Positions 10,145 to 17,285 of a DNA stretch of 20,770 nucleotides are shown one piece after another (positions within the stretch are counted from its first letter, which is position 1; each line of letters opens with the position of its first letter). The position numbers were made by a program, and so were the translations under genes. The stretch covers positions 1 through 20,770 of the forward strand of contig CAYTUG010000026.1 in the NCBI GenBank assembly GCA_964441275.1, given 5' to 3'. The stretch comes from SZUA-584 sp964441275. GTDB taxonomy: Bacteria; Bacillota; Clostridia; Christensenellales; SZUA-584. The notes beneath the pieces were generated by a model. It did no database searches, was not told the origin of the DNA, and was given only the letters and a program-made list of their open reading frames with translations.

Positions 10145-10839
10145 TTCTCGCATTCTATTACCACCTCGGATTTTCTTATTTTGGCTAAATCCCTTGATGG
10201 AAGCTCCATATTACAGCCTGTGCAGTGCCCGTCTTCAAGCAATGCCACGGGCATCGGCTTGCTCTGTTTTATATTGTTGTATATTTTAAGCAGCGCGGGA
10301 TCAACTTTTGCCGCCGCAGCTTTTGCCGTTTTTTTTAGTTTATCGAGCTGCGCCGCGCCTGCCCGAAGCTCTTCTTCGTGAGCAGCCTTAAGCCTGATAA
10401 AATCTTTTTTTGCTTGGTTCATACGCGGAAGCAAAACTTTAAGGCGGGCGATAGTCTCTTCCGCCTTTTGATGCACAGTTAAAGCCCTCTTTTTTTGCTT
10501 CAATATATTATCAACTGTCGCCTCATATTCGCGCACCAAATCGCGAACGACAGTAGTATCCATTTCATCATATTCCATATTTTCGTATTCATCGATGTTT
10601 TTGTGCTTTTTACCCAAAAGCCCAATCATACGATTATACTGCGTTTCAATCTCCAAAAGCGTGTTCTGATCCACCAGCGCTTTATTTTCCATGTTTTTGA
10701 GCACAGCCTGTTGCCTTTTCAAAAAATTCTGCAGCTTTATAAGCTGCTTTCTGGTTGGCGTGTTAATTAATTGTTTTTCGTAAGCTTCAAGCTCGGCATC
10801 CGCCTGCTGGTACTCGTATAACAAAGCCAGCTTATTCAA
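10117..10839 (-). CDS. C4-type zinc-ribbon coiled-coil protein, 240 aa
   Basis: This is a conserved protein of the family with a C-terminal C4 zinc ribbon (PF02591-type). Its molecular role is not established; it is often found next to Nif3 genes. The ribbon is C206-x2-C209 (CTGC) and C230-x2-C233 (CENC), followed by the typical GRILYVI end. Residues 1-200 are rich in Glu, Lys, Gln and Leu and look like a long coiled coil. I place the start at a TTG at 10839 because GGGGGAGG lies nine bases upstream and the frame then begins NKLALLYEYQQAD, as expected for the family. The open frame continues upstream to 11022, but that would bury the start deep inside the Nif3 gene. The gap to the Nif3 stop is 28 bases, so the two are probably co-transcribed. 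Confidence 0.88.
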   Translation of the reverse strand: MNKLALLYEYQQADAELEAYEKQLINTPTRKQLIKLQNFLKRQQAVLKNMENKALVDQNTLLEIETQYNRMIGLLGKKHKNIDEYENMEYDEMDTTVVRDLVREYEATVDNILKQKKRALTVHQKAEETIARLKVLLPRMNQAKKDFIRLKAAHEEELRAGAAQLDKLKKTAKAAAAKVDPALLKIYNNIKQSKPMPVALLEDGHCTGCNMELPSRDLAKIRKSEVVIECENCGRILYVI

Positions 10840-10867
10840 ATAAAATATCCTCCCCCGAACCGCTCTT

Positions 10868-11641
10868 TTAGCGGAACATATACGGCGCCTCACAGCGCTC
10901 TGATCTTTTAAGAGCCAAACATAATTGTACCTCATCAAGTCTCGCTTGTAAACTGATAAATATACGCTCCGCAAACATGCATTCTGTTTGATAGTGCCCT
11001 GCCGCAACAAGCAATATGCCAATTGCCGATGCTTCTATAAAATGGCTGTGTTTTGCTTCCCCGGTAACTAATGCCTCAGCGCCCGCCTGTTGCGCGTCCA
11101 ATACAAAGCTTCCGCCGCTGCCGCCCGCTACCGCTACGCGCTGTATCTTTTTGCATTGCGCGTTTGAAACGCAAAGCGTATTGGTATTAAGGGCACGTTT
11201 GATGTGCAACAGAAATTCTTCTTTTTCGTAAGCTCTGTTTAGATCTCCAATGCGAAAGAACCCCTCTCCCGTTATATTGTTAACGCCTATTATTTTGGAA
11301 AGAGAATCGTTTATTCCCGCTTTTGCTGCGTCAAACGAAGTATGAGCCGCATAAAGCGAAATCCCCGCTTTAATAAGCCGCATTGCCACATCATGATCAG
11401 GTTTGCGAAAATCCAAATACCGAACCGGTTGAAAAAACAACGGATGGTGCACCAAAACAATATCACAGTTTTCTTCGATGGCCTCTTCCACCACATCGCA
11501 AGTAACATCAAGCGCAATAAGCGCTTTTGAAACGGTATCGCTAAGGCGCAAAATCAGCCCGGTATTATCCCAAGTTTCCGCAAGTTCGGGCGGAGCCACT
11601 GATTCAACCGCCTTAACAAAATCGTCAATATTTACAGACAT
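10868..11641 (-). CDS. Nif3-like dinuclear metal-centre protein (YqfO/YbgI family), 257 aa
   Basis: This belongs to the Nif3/DUF34 family: hexameric cytosolic proteins with a two-metal site, often labelled GTP cyclohydrolase 1 type 2 homolog, although the physiological reaction is unsettled. Likely metal ligands are all present: H65-H66 in LVHHPLFF, H100 and D103 in AAHTSFDAA, H216 in AAGHYQTE and E220. The length matches the short, two-part form (E. coli YbgI is about 247 aa). It lacks the extra central domain found in longer Gram-positive members. The start overlaps the end of trmK by 10 bases and is preceded by GAGGTG, which indicates translational coupling. The trmK-Nif3 pair is a well-known Firmicutes arrangement. 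Confidence 0.93.
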   Translation of the reverse strand: MSVNIDDFVKAVESVAPPELAETWDNTGLILRLSDTVSKALIALDVTCDVVEEAIEENCDIVLVHHPLFFQPVRYLDFRKPDHDVAMRLIKAGISLYAAHTSFDAAKAGINDSLSKIIGVNNITGEGFFRIGDLNRAYEKEEFLLHIKRALNTNTLCVSNAQCKKIQRVAVAGGSGGSFVLDAQQAGAEALVTGEAKHSHFIEASAIGILLVAAGHYQTECMFAERIFISLQARLDEVQLCLALKRSERCEAPYMFR

Positions 11642-12315
11642 TTTTTCACCTCATTATAGCTGTTAAGCTGCTCGTCAAACAATCTGTCCGCTTGAGCGCA
11701 GCGTTTTGATTGCGTATTTTTAAGTTGTTTTTGAATTGCACACACAGCGTTTATTCTGCTTTCAACGTAGCGCTTTAATATTTCCGGTTTTTTCTTAAGC
11801 AGCACGGGACCAAACTCAAGTTCCGTTTTGCTCAAACTGTATGTCCCGCCACGATGCGCCGATATAACCGGATAATACATTTTGTTTTCGTAAATTAGTT
11901 CTTCGTCGCTAATGATAAATCCGTTGCCGCATAACCATTGCCTTAGCACATCCGCTTTAGAATTGCATGAAAGCACAATTGCATTTGGCACTACACCGCA
12001 ACCCTTTTTAAGTATTCCTTTTATCGTGTCTCCGCCCATTCCGGCAATAAGCGCAACTTCAACTTCACCGCTTGAAAAAACCTCAAACCCGTTTCCTTCT
12101 CTGAAAGATATGCGCGAGTTAAGCCCGTAGGATTCTGCCAATCTGCGCGCCTTTTCAAGAGACCGCTTGCTTATATCCGCACATACCGCAAACTCCGCTA
12201 TTGCGTTTTTGACTAACCAAGCAGCCGCTTTGCCATGATCGCAACCTATGTCTGCAACTGTTTTTGTTTTCGGCACCATATTGACCAGGCTATGCAATCT
12301 GTCCGATAAAACCAT
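11632..12315 (-). CDS. trmK: tRNA (adenine-22-N1)-methyltransferase TrmK, 227 aa
   Basis: This is an S-adenosylmethionine-dependent enzyme that makes N1-methyladenosine at position 22 in the D-loop of certain tRNAs. The N-terminal Rossmann domain shows the SAM-binding motif VADIGCDHGKAA, an acidic residue after the second strand (ADIS), and the family-typical IAGMGGDTI motif. The C-terminal part (about 160-227) is Lys/Arg-rich and helical, as in B. subtilis YqfN. The start is backed by GGAG five bases before the ATG. The 3' end overlaps the Nif3 gene. A hairpin lies between rpoD and this gene, so expression may be partly uncoupled from the sigma factor. Confidence 0.93.
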   Translation of the reverse strand: MVLSDRLHSLVNMVPKTKTVADIGCDHGKAAAWLVKNAIAEFAVCADISKRSLEKARRLAESYGLNSRISFREGNGFEVFSSGEVEVALIAGMGGDTIKGILKKGCGVVPNAIVLSCNSKADVLRQWLCGNGFIISDEELIYENKMYYPVISAHRGGTYSLSKTELEFGPVLLKKKPEILKRYVESRINAVCAIQKQLKNTQSKRCAQADRLFDEQLNSYNEVKKCL

Positions 12316-12342
12316 AAATTCTCCAACTCAATTTTAAAGTTA

Positions 12343-12363
12343 AGGCAGCCCAAAAGGCTGCCC
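12343..12363 (-). terminator. Hairpin between rpoD and trmK, weak terminator or attenuator
   Basis: GGCAGCC and GGCTGCC (12344-12350 and 12356-12362) form a seven-pair stem with a five-base loop. On the minus strand it is followed by TTAACTTTAAAA rather than a clean run of T. It could reduce read-through from rpoD into trmK or stabilise the rpoD mRNA end. Confidence 0.5.
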
Positions 12364-12390
12364 CGTAAACATAAATATTTTACTATACAC

Positions 12391-13680
12391 TCAGTCTAAA
12401 AAATCTCTTAATTTTTTACTCCTGCTGGGATGCCTAAGTTTCCGGAGCGCTTTTGCTTCTATCTGGCGTATTCTTTCGCGGGTAACCAAAAATTCCTTGC
12501 CCACCTCTTCAAGTGTTCGCGCGCGCCCGTCGTCTAACCCAAAACGCAATCTTAAAACCTTCTCCTCTCTCGGAGTTAGCGTATCGAGTACATCCATCAG
12601 CTGTTCTTTAAGCAAAGTAAACGCCGCCGCCTCGGCAGGTGCAGGCGCGTCTTCATCGGGTATAAAATCGCCTAAATGGCTGTCTTCTTCTTCGCCTATA
12701 GGGGTTTCTAACGAAACAGGCTCCTGCGCTATTTTTATTATTTCCCGCACTTTATCCTCGCTGATGTCCATTTCACGCGCTACTTCTTCGGGCAGAGGGT
12801 CCCTGCCATACTGTTGGAGAAGCTGCCTTGAAATACGTATCAGCTTGTTTATTGTCTCTACCATGTGCACGGGAATACGTATAGTCCGCGCTTGGTCGGC
12901 TATTGCCCGGGTTATCGCCTGCCTTATCCACCAAGTTGCATACGTGGAAAACTTATAACCCTTTGTATAATCGAACTTTTCTACCGCTTTTATAAGCCCT
13001 AAGTTTCCCTCCTGGATAAGGTCTAAAAATAACATCCCCCGCCCGACGTAACGCTTGGCTATGCTAACCACAAGCCGCAAATTAGCTTCGGCAAGTTTGC
13101 GTTTTGCGGAATCGTCCCCCCTGCCCATCGCCTTTGCAAGCTCAACCTCTTCGTCTGCCGTAAGCAAATTTACTTTGCCTATCTCTTTCAAATACATGCG
13201 AACGGGATCGTCAATATTTATTCCTTCGGGTACCGAAAGGTCAATATCCTCGTCCGCATCTTCTTCATCATCGCGCGCATCCTTTTCTGCATCGACTACT
13301 TCAATTTTCATCTCCTCAAGCGCACCTAATAATTTATCGAGGTTTTCGGCATCTATTTCGGCGCCTTCAAGCGCATCGTTTATTTCTTTGTAAGTGAGCG
13401 TACCCTTTCTTTTTCCCGCTTCTATTACTTCTTTTATTTTGTCTTCTTTGTCGGTTTGTGAGATTAATCCAAGCGCTTGAATGCGCGCCAAATTCTCGGG
13501 CGATAGCCTAAAGTCATCTTGCTCGCGCCAAGTATCCGTTTGCTTTGTTCTGTCTTTTTTCCCCGTCTGCGTTTTAGCGGTTTGTTTTATTGCAGCCGCC
13601 TTAGCCCTGTTGCCTGAATCGGCTTTGCTTTCAGCTGCCTGTAAACCTTTCGCCGCTTTTGTATCCTGTCTTTTATTCAA
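12391..13680 (-). CDS. rpoD: Primary sigma factor of RNA polymerase (sigma-A), 429 aa
   Basis: This is the housekeeping sigma subunit, which directs RNA polymerase to TTGACA/TATAAT promoters. A Lys/Ala-rich, probably disordered N-terminus (to about residue 55) leads into region 1.1 and an acidic stretch. Then come region 1.2 (DPVRMYLKEIG), region 2 (ANLRLVVSIAKRY, DLIQEGNLGLIKAVEKFDY, FSTYATWWIRQAI), region 3 and region 4 with the -35-reading helix (VTRERIRQIEAKALRKLRHP). I prefer a TTG start at 13680, with AGGTGG eight bases upstream. The longer reading from GTG at 13692 would overlap that ribosome-binding site. The region 4 turn reads EFLVTRER, where Gram-positive members usually have FGVTRER; that position varies (Asp in E. 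coli), so function should be kept. It follows dnaG by about 20 bases. Confidence 0.96.
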   Translation of the reverse strand: MNKRQDTKAAKGLQAAESKADSGNRAKAAAIKQTAKTQTGKKDRTKQTDTWREQDDFRLSPENLARIQALGLISQTDKEDKIKEVIEAGKRKGTLTYKEINDALEGAEIDAENLDKLLGALEEMKIEVVDAEKDARDDEEDADEDIDLSVPEGINIDDPVRMYLKEIGKVNLLTADEEVELAKAMGRGDDSAKRKLAEANLRLVVSIAKRYVGRGMLFLDLIQEGNLGLIKAVEKFDYTKGYKFSTYATWWIRQAITRAIADQARTIRIPVHMVETINKLIRISRQLLQQYGRDPLPEEVAREMDISEDKVREIIKIAQEPVSLETPIGEEEDSHLGDFIPDEDAPAPAEAAAFTLLKEQLMDVLDTLTPREEKVLRLRFGLDDGRARTLEEVGKEFLVTRERIRQIEAKALRKLRHPSRSKKLRDFLD

Positions 13681-13700
13681 AATTACATCCACCTAATCGC

Positions 13701-15449
13701 TCAATCTTTGCTCAATTCTTTATCTATGTCGCTTATCTGTGTAAGCAGACTGCGCATTTCGTCCCCCGATGCGTCCCGCAACCTGTTAAATAACAAATCC
13801 CTGGTTCTCTTTTGGTTGGTCCTGCGTATATTTTTCGCGCAATCCCGTAAATATCCTGCCGGGTTTTGCACGCTAACCTCAATGCCCGAAAGCCTCGCCA
13901 CCTCGTTTATATCTTCGCTTGTCTCAAGTTCGGATATTATTTCGGCATGAGTAGGCCAAATTCCTCTTTTTGCGCACCTTTGCAGCGCAGAAAATATATT
14001 TTTGTGCGGCTGCGTCTGAAAATCCTCTGCGCAAATATATTCTGCAACCTTTTCAAAATGGCGCATATTTGCCATGGCAAACGCTAAAAAGGCTTCCTGC
14101 GCGCCTGCCCCCTCGCCTTTTTGAATTTTATTATACCTATTATTGGCACTAATATTCCTTTGCGGTTTCTTCTTATGTATTTGTCCCAAAAGCGATGTCT
14201 GGGAAAACCCGGTTTTTTGAGAAACTTGTTCGGCATAACGTTCACGCGTTATCGGGCTCTCAATTGCGGATAACAGTTTTGACGCCTCGATTGCATAACC
14301 TTCTTTGCCGTCTATGGTGGATAGATCGTACTCTTTTTCCGCGCAGAACAACTTATAGCCTGTGCCGGTATATGAGGTTTTAACTTTTTCTGCGAATCCT
14401 GAAAGGCCATGCTTTCTGATATAATCGTCGGGGTCTTCGCCTTGTTCAAAACAGATTACGCGTACCGATATGCCCTGCGTTTCAAGTATATCAATCGCCT
14501 TTTTAGTCGCCGTCTCACCCGCTTCGTCTCCGTCATACGCAATAAAACAATCGCTGACATATTTTTTTAGCAACTGCGCCTGCTGTCTTGTAAGCGCCGT
14601 GCCCAAAGACGCCACCACCGCCTTAATACCATGTGCACTAAGGGATACAACATCCATATATCCTTCTACCAATACTGCACTTTTGGCCGCACGCTGCTTT
14701 CTTAATATATTTAAACCGTAAAGATTAAACCTTTTGTTAAAAAGCACAGTCTCTTTTGTATTTAGATATTTCGGCGAACCGGAATTGATTGCCCTTGCCC
14801 CAAAAGCTATTACATCCCCAAACACGTTGGTTATAGGAAACATTATCCTGTCGCGAAATGTATCAAACTGTTTCCCGGCTTTCGTTGTGACAAGCCCGCT
14901 TTCGTTTATAAGAGATTGCGAAAACCCTTCTTTCCCGAGCAACAACGCCACATCGTCCCATTCGTCCGGCGAATACCCGATCCCAAAACGTTTTATGGTG
15001 TCGTTCCCAATTCCGCGCTTTTTTAAGTAAGCAAGCGCGTTTGCGCCTTCTTTAGCAAATAGCGCATTATGATAATGTTGCGCCGCTATTTTGTTCATCT
15101 GCGCTATCGTTTGTTTTTTTAACTTTGTTAGTTTAAACCTCTCGGCATTTATCGTATTCGGTACCTGCAAACCTGCCCGGCGCGCCAAAAACTCTATCGC
15201 TTCCCCAAACAAAAGATTTTCCGCGCTCATTATAAAATTTATGACATTGCCGCCTTGCTTGCATCCAAAACAGTAAAATAGCTGTTTTTCACGGCTGACG
15301 GAAAAAGAAGGCGTTTTCTCGTTGTGAAAAGGACACAGCCCCCAGTAGCTTCTGCCTCGCTCAGAAAGTGTGGTGTATGAAGAGACGATATCAACAATAT
15401 CGGATTTTGCATAAAGGTCGGACAGCCACGCGTCCGGATACCTTGCCAC
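13701..15449 (-). CDS. dnaG: DNA primase DnaG, 582 aa
   Basis: DnaG makes the short RNA primers for lagging-strand synthesis at the replication fork, working with the DnaB-type helicase. The CHC2 zinc-binding domain is intact: C39-P-F-H42 and C60-F-G-C63. The TOPRIM catalytic core shows the invariant Glu in LVEGYMDVVSL and the acidic DGDEAGE motif. The C-terminal ~150 residues form the helicase-binding part and are the least conserved. Length is near the usual 590-610 aa. The GTG start shares its G with the dgt stop codon (TAGTG), so translation is probably coupled to dgt. Confidence 0.96.
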   Translation of the reverse strand: MARYPDAWLSDLYAKSDIVDIVSSYTTLSERGRSYWGLCPFHNEKTPSFSVSREKQLFYCFGCKQGGNVINFIMSAENLLFGEAIEFLARRAGLQVPNTINAERFKLTKLKKQTIAQMNKIAAQHYHNALFAKEGANALAYLKKRGIGNDTIKRFGIGYSPDEWDDVALLLGKEGFSQSLINESGLVTTKAGKQFDTFRDRIMFPITNVFGDVIAFGARAINSGSPKYLNTKETVLFNKRFNLYGLNILRKQRAAKSAVLVEGYMDVVSLSAHGIKAVVASLGTALTRQQAQLLKKYVSDCFIAYDGDEAGETATKKAIDILETQGISVRVICFEQGEDPDDYIRKHGLSGFAEKVKTSYTGTGYKLFCAEKEYDLSTIDGKEGYAIEASKLLSAIESPITRERYAEQVSQKTGFSQTSLLGQIHKKKPQRNISANNRYNKIQKGEGAGAQEAFLAFAMANMRHFEKVAEYICAEDFQTQPHKNIFSALQRCAKRGIWPTHAEIISELETSEDINEVARLSGIEVSVQNPAGYLRDCAKNIRRTNQKRTRDLLFNRLRDASGDEMRSLLTQISDIDKELSKD

Positions 15450-16456
15450 TAGTATTTATCCCAGCCTTTCGGAATATAAATTTGTTTAAAAAGCGCTATG
15501 GCATATCTGTCTGTCATGCCCGCAATAAAGTCTACAACCGTCTGTTGCAACCCATAGCGTTCAATGCGTTGCTTAGAACCCTGCCCTAAAAGAGAAGGCT
15601 GCCCGGTCAGCGTACTGTACAGAGAACCAATCAGCCTCTCGGCTTTTGCTTCTTCCGCCTTTGCGGCAGAACCTAAGTATACTGTGCTAAACATATACTG
15701 CCGCAGTTTTTCCGTCAGTACTTCCACCCCGTCCGACATTGAAAGATACGGCTTGTTACGGCTGTTTGTCACTATATCGGTTATCATTGCATTTATGCGC
15801 GCACTATGGGTTTGCCCTAAACCCTGCGCGCATTCGTTTGGTATGGCACAAATAACCCCGGCCCGCATCGCATCATCAATATCGTGGTTTATATACGCAA
15901 TTCTGTCGGCGTAATTTACCGCCATTCCCTCTAAAGTTGCAGGTTTGCAGCTTTTTCTGTGATTAAGTATCCCGTCTCGCACTTCCCACGTTAAATTAAG
16001 CCCCTGTCCCCCTTCAAGCAGTTCTACCACCCTTAGGCTTTGCTCGTTATGCTTAAAGCAACCTGTAAGATCGTTTAAAATCCGCTCTCCCGCATGACCG
16101 AACGGCGTATGCCCTAAATCATGCCCTAAGGCTATAGCTTCGGTTAAATCTTCGTTCAGATTCAGAGCACGCGCTATAGTCCGCGCAATCTGTGCAACTT
16201 CCAATGTGTGTGTCAAGCGCGTGCGGTAATGATCTCCCTCCGGCGAAAGAAACACCTGCGTTTTGTGCTTTAGCCGTCTGAAGGATTTACAATGTATTAT
16301 TCTGTCCCTGTCCCGCTGAAAATCGGTACGCAAAGCACATTGCTCTAAAGGACGCTGCCTTCCTTTAGAATCTAAAACCTTTGCGGCGTACACTGAAAGG
16401 GTTTCTAATTCCCGCCTTTCCACTTGCTGCCGGAAACACACATCTTGTATGTCCAT
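15449..16456 (-). CDS. dgt: dGTP triphosphohydrolase (HD domain), 335 aa
   Basis: This HD-superfamily metalloenzyme cleaves dGTP, and probably other dNTPs, to the deoxynucleoside and triphosphate, and so helps set the dNTP pools. Metal ligands are visible: H83 (LTHTLEV), H112-D113 (GHDLGHTPFGHAGE) and D184 (NYADRIAYINHD). The N-terminal segment RRLKHKTQVFLSPEGDHYRTRLTH is characteristic. At 335 aa it is the compact Gram-positive form, shorter than E. coli Dgt (about 505 aa). It is the first gene of the dgt-dnaG-rpoD cluster. The ATG at 16456 gives the usual N-terminus but has no convincing Shine-Dalgarno sequence, which is odd for this neighbourhood. Confidence 0.93.
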   Translation of the reverse strand: MDIQDVCFRQQVERRELETLSVYAAKVLDSKGRQRPLEQCALRTDFQRDRDRIIHCKSFRRLKHKTQVFLSPEGDHYRTRLTHTLEVAQIARTIARALNLNEDLTEAIALGHDLGHTPFGHAGERILNDLTGCFKHNEQSLRVVELLEGGQGLNLTWEVRDGILNHRKSCKPATLEGMAVNYADRIAYINHDIDDAMRAGVICAIPNECAQGLGQTHSARINAMITDIVTNSRNKPYLSMSDGVEVLTEKLRQYMFSTVYLGSAAKAEEAKAERLIGSLYSTLTGQPSLLGQGSKQRIERYGLQQTVVDFIAGMTDRYAIALFKQIYIPKGWDKY

Positions 16457-16692
16457 AATTACTATTTAAACATGAAAACAAAAAATCCTGCTAATGAACA
16501 CAAAACAAGCGCGTTAAACTTTTTTCCGAAACGCTAAAATATTACTTTGTTCCTTAATATTTTCACAATCTAAAAGAGCAATAAAGAAGCTCCAGCGAAC
16601 CCTCACTTGAGCATTTGCCATAGCGTCAACCTGTTCGCAAATTTTTCACCTTCCACTGCCGACTAAATTTTTCAATCCGCCTCGGCTATAGC

Positions 16693-16723
16693 TTATGCCT
16701 CCGTTTATGCTTAGACCTTCGCC
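16693..16723. repeat. Copy C of a three-copy element (TTATGCCTCSGTTTATG..ACCTTC)
   Basis: On the plus strand this reads TTATGCCTCCGTTTATG, five bases, then ACCTTCGCC. It differs from copy A (17195-17220) at one base in the first 17 and by a small insertion before ACCTTC. It lies inside the candidate RNA upstream of dgt, and part of it forms the CTTAG/CTAAG hairpin. Confidence 0.55.
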
Positions 16724-16746
16724 TAAGACATCACTTTAGCACCTGC

Positions 16747-16775
16747 TGACCTCGGTTTCATTTAAAACCTTCGCC
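16747..16775. repeat. Copy B of the three-copy element
   Basis: The plus strand reads TGACCTCGGTTTCATTTAAAACCTTCGCC, which shares CCTCGGTTT and ACCTTC with copy A and AACCTTCGCC-type flanks with copy C. It is the most diverged copy, and here the middle forms its own GGTTT/AAACC hairpin. It lies 24 bases from copy C. Confidence 0.45.
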
Positions 16776-17042
16776 TGCGTGTCCGGCCTGCTTCGAGATA
16801 AGAAATAGTTATACTACTCCCCCACCCGCTGCATTTGCTTCCCGCACTCAGTGCGGCGACTGCCCACTTTGGTTAACAAATTCTCTCCTTCGGTATTCCC
16901 TGGAGCGTATGAATAGTATAACTTAACAAGCCGGCGTTTTACAACTCCTATAATGTGCCATAATACCCCTTCATGTGCCGTATTCCGCATTCTCTATGAC
17001 CTTTTGCGCAAATCCTCACTATGTTGCACTTTATCCCTTCAT

Positions 17043-17070
17043 TTTATATATTTCTGATGAGTATTGTTAA
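17043..17070 (-). promoter_or_regulatory. Candidate promoter for the RNA upstream of dgt
   Basis: TTAACA (17065-17070), a 16-base spacer and TATAAA (17043-17048) each differ from the sigma-A consensus at one position. Transcription would start near 17036, running toward dgt. Confidence 0.45.
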
Positions 17071-17194
17071 AAATCACTGTTTTGCGCGCATAATAAGCTC
17101 CTTAAACGAATACAATAATCATAGAGCAGAAAAGGATATGTTTTTAACATGTACTTTACTGCTCACTCAACCTTGGCATAAACCGCTTTAGCCG

Positions 17195-17220
17195 TTATGC
17201 CTCGGTTTATGAATACCTTC
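17195..17220. repeat. Copy A of the three-copy element
   Basis: The plus strand reads TTATGCCTCGGTTTATG, three bases, then ACCTTC. Its CGGTTTATG half is the 3' arm of the larger form of hairpin 2 in the plus-strand RNA. Related copies lie about 450-500 bases away inside the minus-strand RNA. Confidence 0.55.
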
Positions 17221-17245
17221 AAAACGTTTTACGCTTTTGGAGAGG

Positions 17246-17276
17246 CAGAACGGGTCTGGCGCCCGTTCTGTTTTTT
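17246..17276 (+). terminator. Strong Rho-independent terminator, plus strand
   Basis: CAGAACGGG and CCCGTTCTG form a perfect nine-pair stem with a seven-base loop, followed directly by six T (17271-17276). Read on the minus strand the hairpin is followed by CCTCTCC, so it does not look like a terminator for the lipoprotein gene. Confidence 0.85.
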
Positions 17277-17285
17277 ACGCAAAAC

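Larger units (their letters stand above)
16572..17036 (-). ncRNA. Candidate structured RNA upstream of dgt, ~465 nt
   Basis: There is no credible gene in this stretch, but the minus strand is purine-rich and full of local complementarity. Stems, in plus coordinates: 16807-16819 with 16911-16923 (13 pairs, one G-U); inside it 16842-16847 with 16851-16856, and CTCC/GGAG at 16885-16888 with 16902-16905; GGTTT/AAACC at 16754-16758 with 16765-16769; CTTAG/CTAAG at 16710-16714 with 16723-16727; and GCGAAC/GTTCGC at 16595-16600 with 16633-16638, which encloses TTGA/TCAA. A promoter-like TTAACA-16-TATAAA sits just upstream (17043-17070). A small hairpin followed by UUUU near 16572-16592 may end it, or it may read through as a long dgt leader. 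I cannot match it to a known family. Ends are estimates. Confidence 0.42.
17123..17276 (+). ncRNA. Candidate plus-strand small RNA, ~154 nt, with its own terminator
   Basis: Three hairpins in a row end in a textbook terminator, although no plus-strand gene lies upstream. Hairpin 1: GAGCAG (17124-17129) with CTGCTC (17159-17164), with ATGTT/AACAT inside. Hairpin 2 has two mutually exclusive forms: GGCATAA (17175-17181) with TTATGCC (17195-17201), or CATAAACCG (17177-17185) with CGGTTTATG (17203-17211). Hairpin 3 is the terminator at 17246-17276. A -10-like TACAAT lies at 17111-17116, but the -35 region is poor. The RNA would converge on the lipoprotein gene and diverge from the RNA upstream of dgt. 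Function is unknown. Confidence 0.42.

Noticed and set aside
10840..11022. N-terminal extension of the zinc-ribbon protein
   Set aside because: It would overlap the Nif3 gene by ~155 bases. A strong ribosome-binding site points to the TTG at 10839.
16576..16592. 11-base identity (GCTTCTTTATT) between the 3' end of the RNA upstream of dgt and the CRISPR repeat, as a tracrRNA-like anti-repeat
   Set aside because: The match is in the same sense rather than complementary, type III systems do not use tracrRNA, and an 11-base match in 20 kb is not far from chance.
16814..16990. 58-codon minus-strand frame (MRNTAHEGVLWH...), continuing with stops toward dgt
   Set aside because: No ribosome-binding site, no recognisable composition, and it overlaps the 13-pair helix and hairpins. 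In-frame stops follow at 16814-16816, near 16737 and near 16640. A decayed gene cannot be fully excluded.
17271..17285. The 17246-17276 hairpin as terminator of the lipoprotein gene
   Set aside because: On the minus strand the stem is preceded by A-run and followed by CCTCTCC, so the U-tract is on the wrong side.
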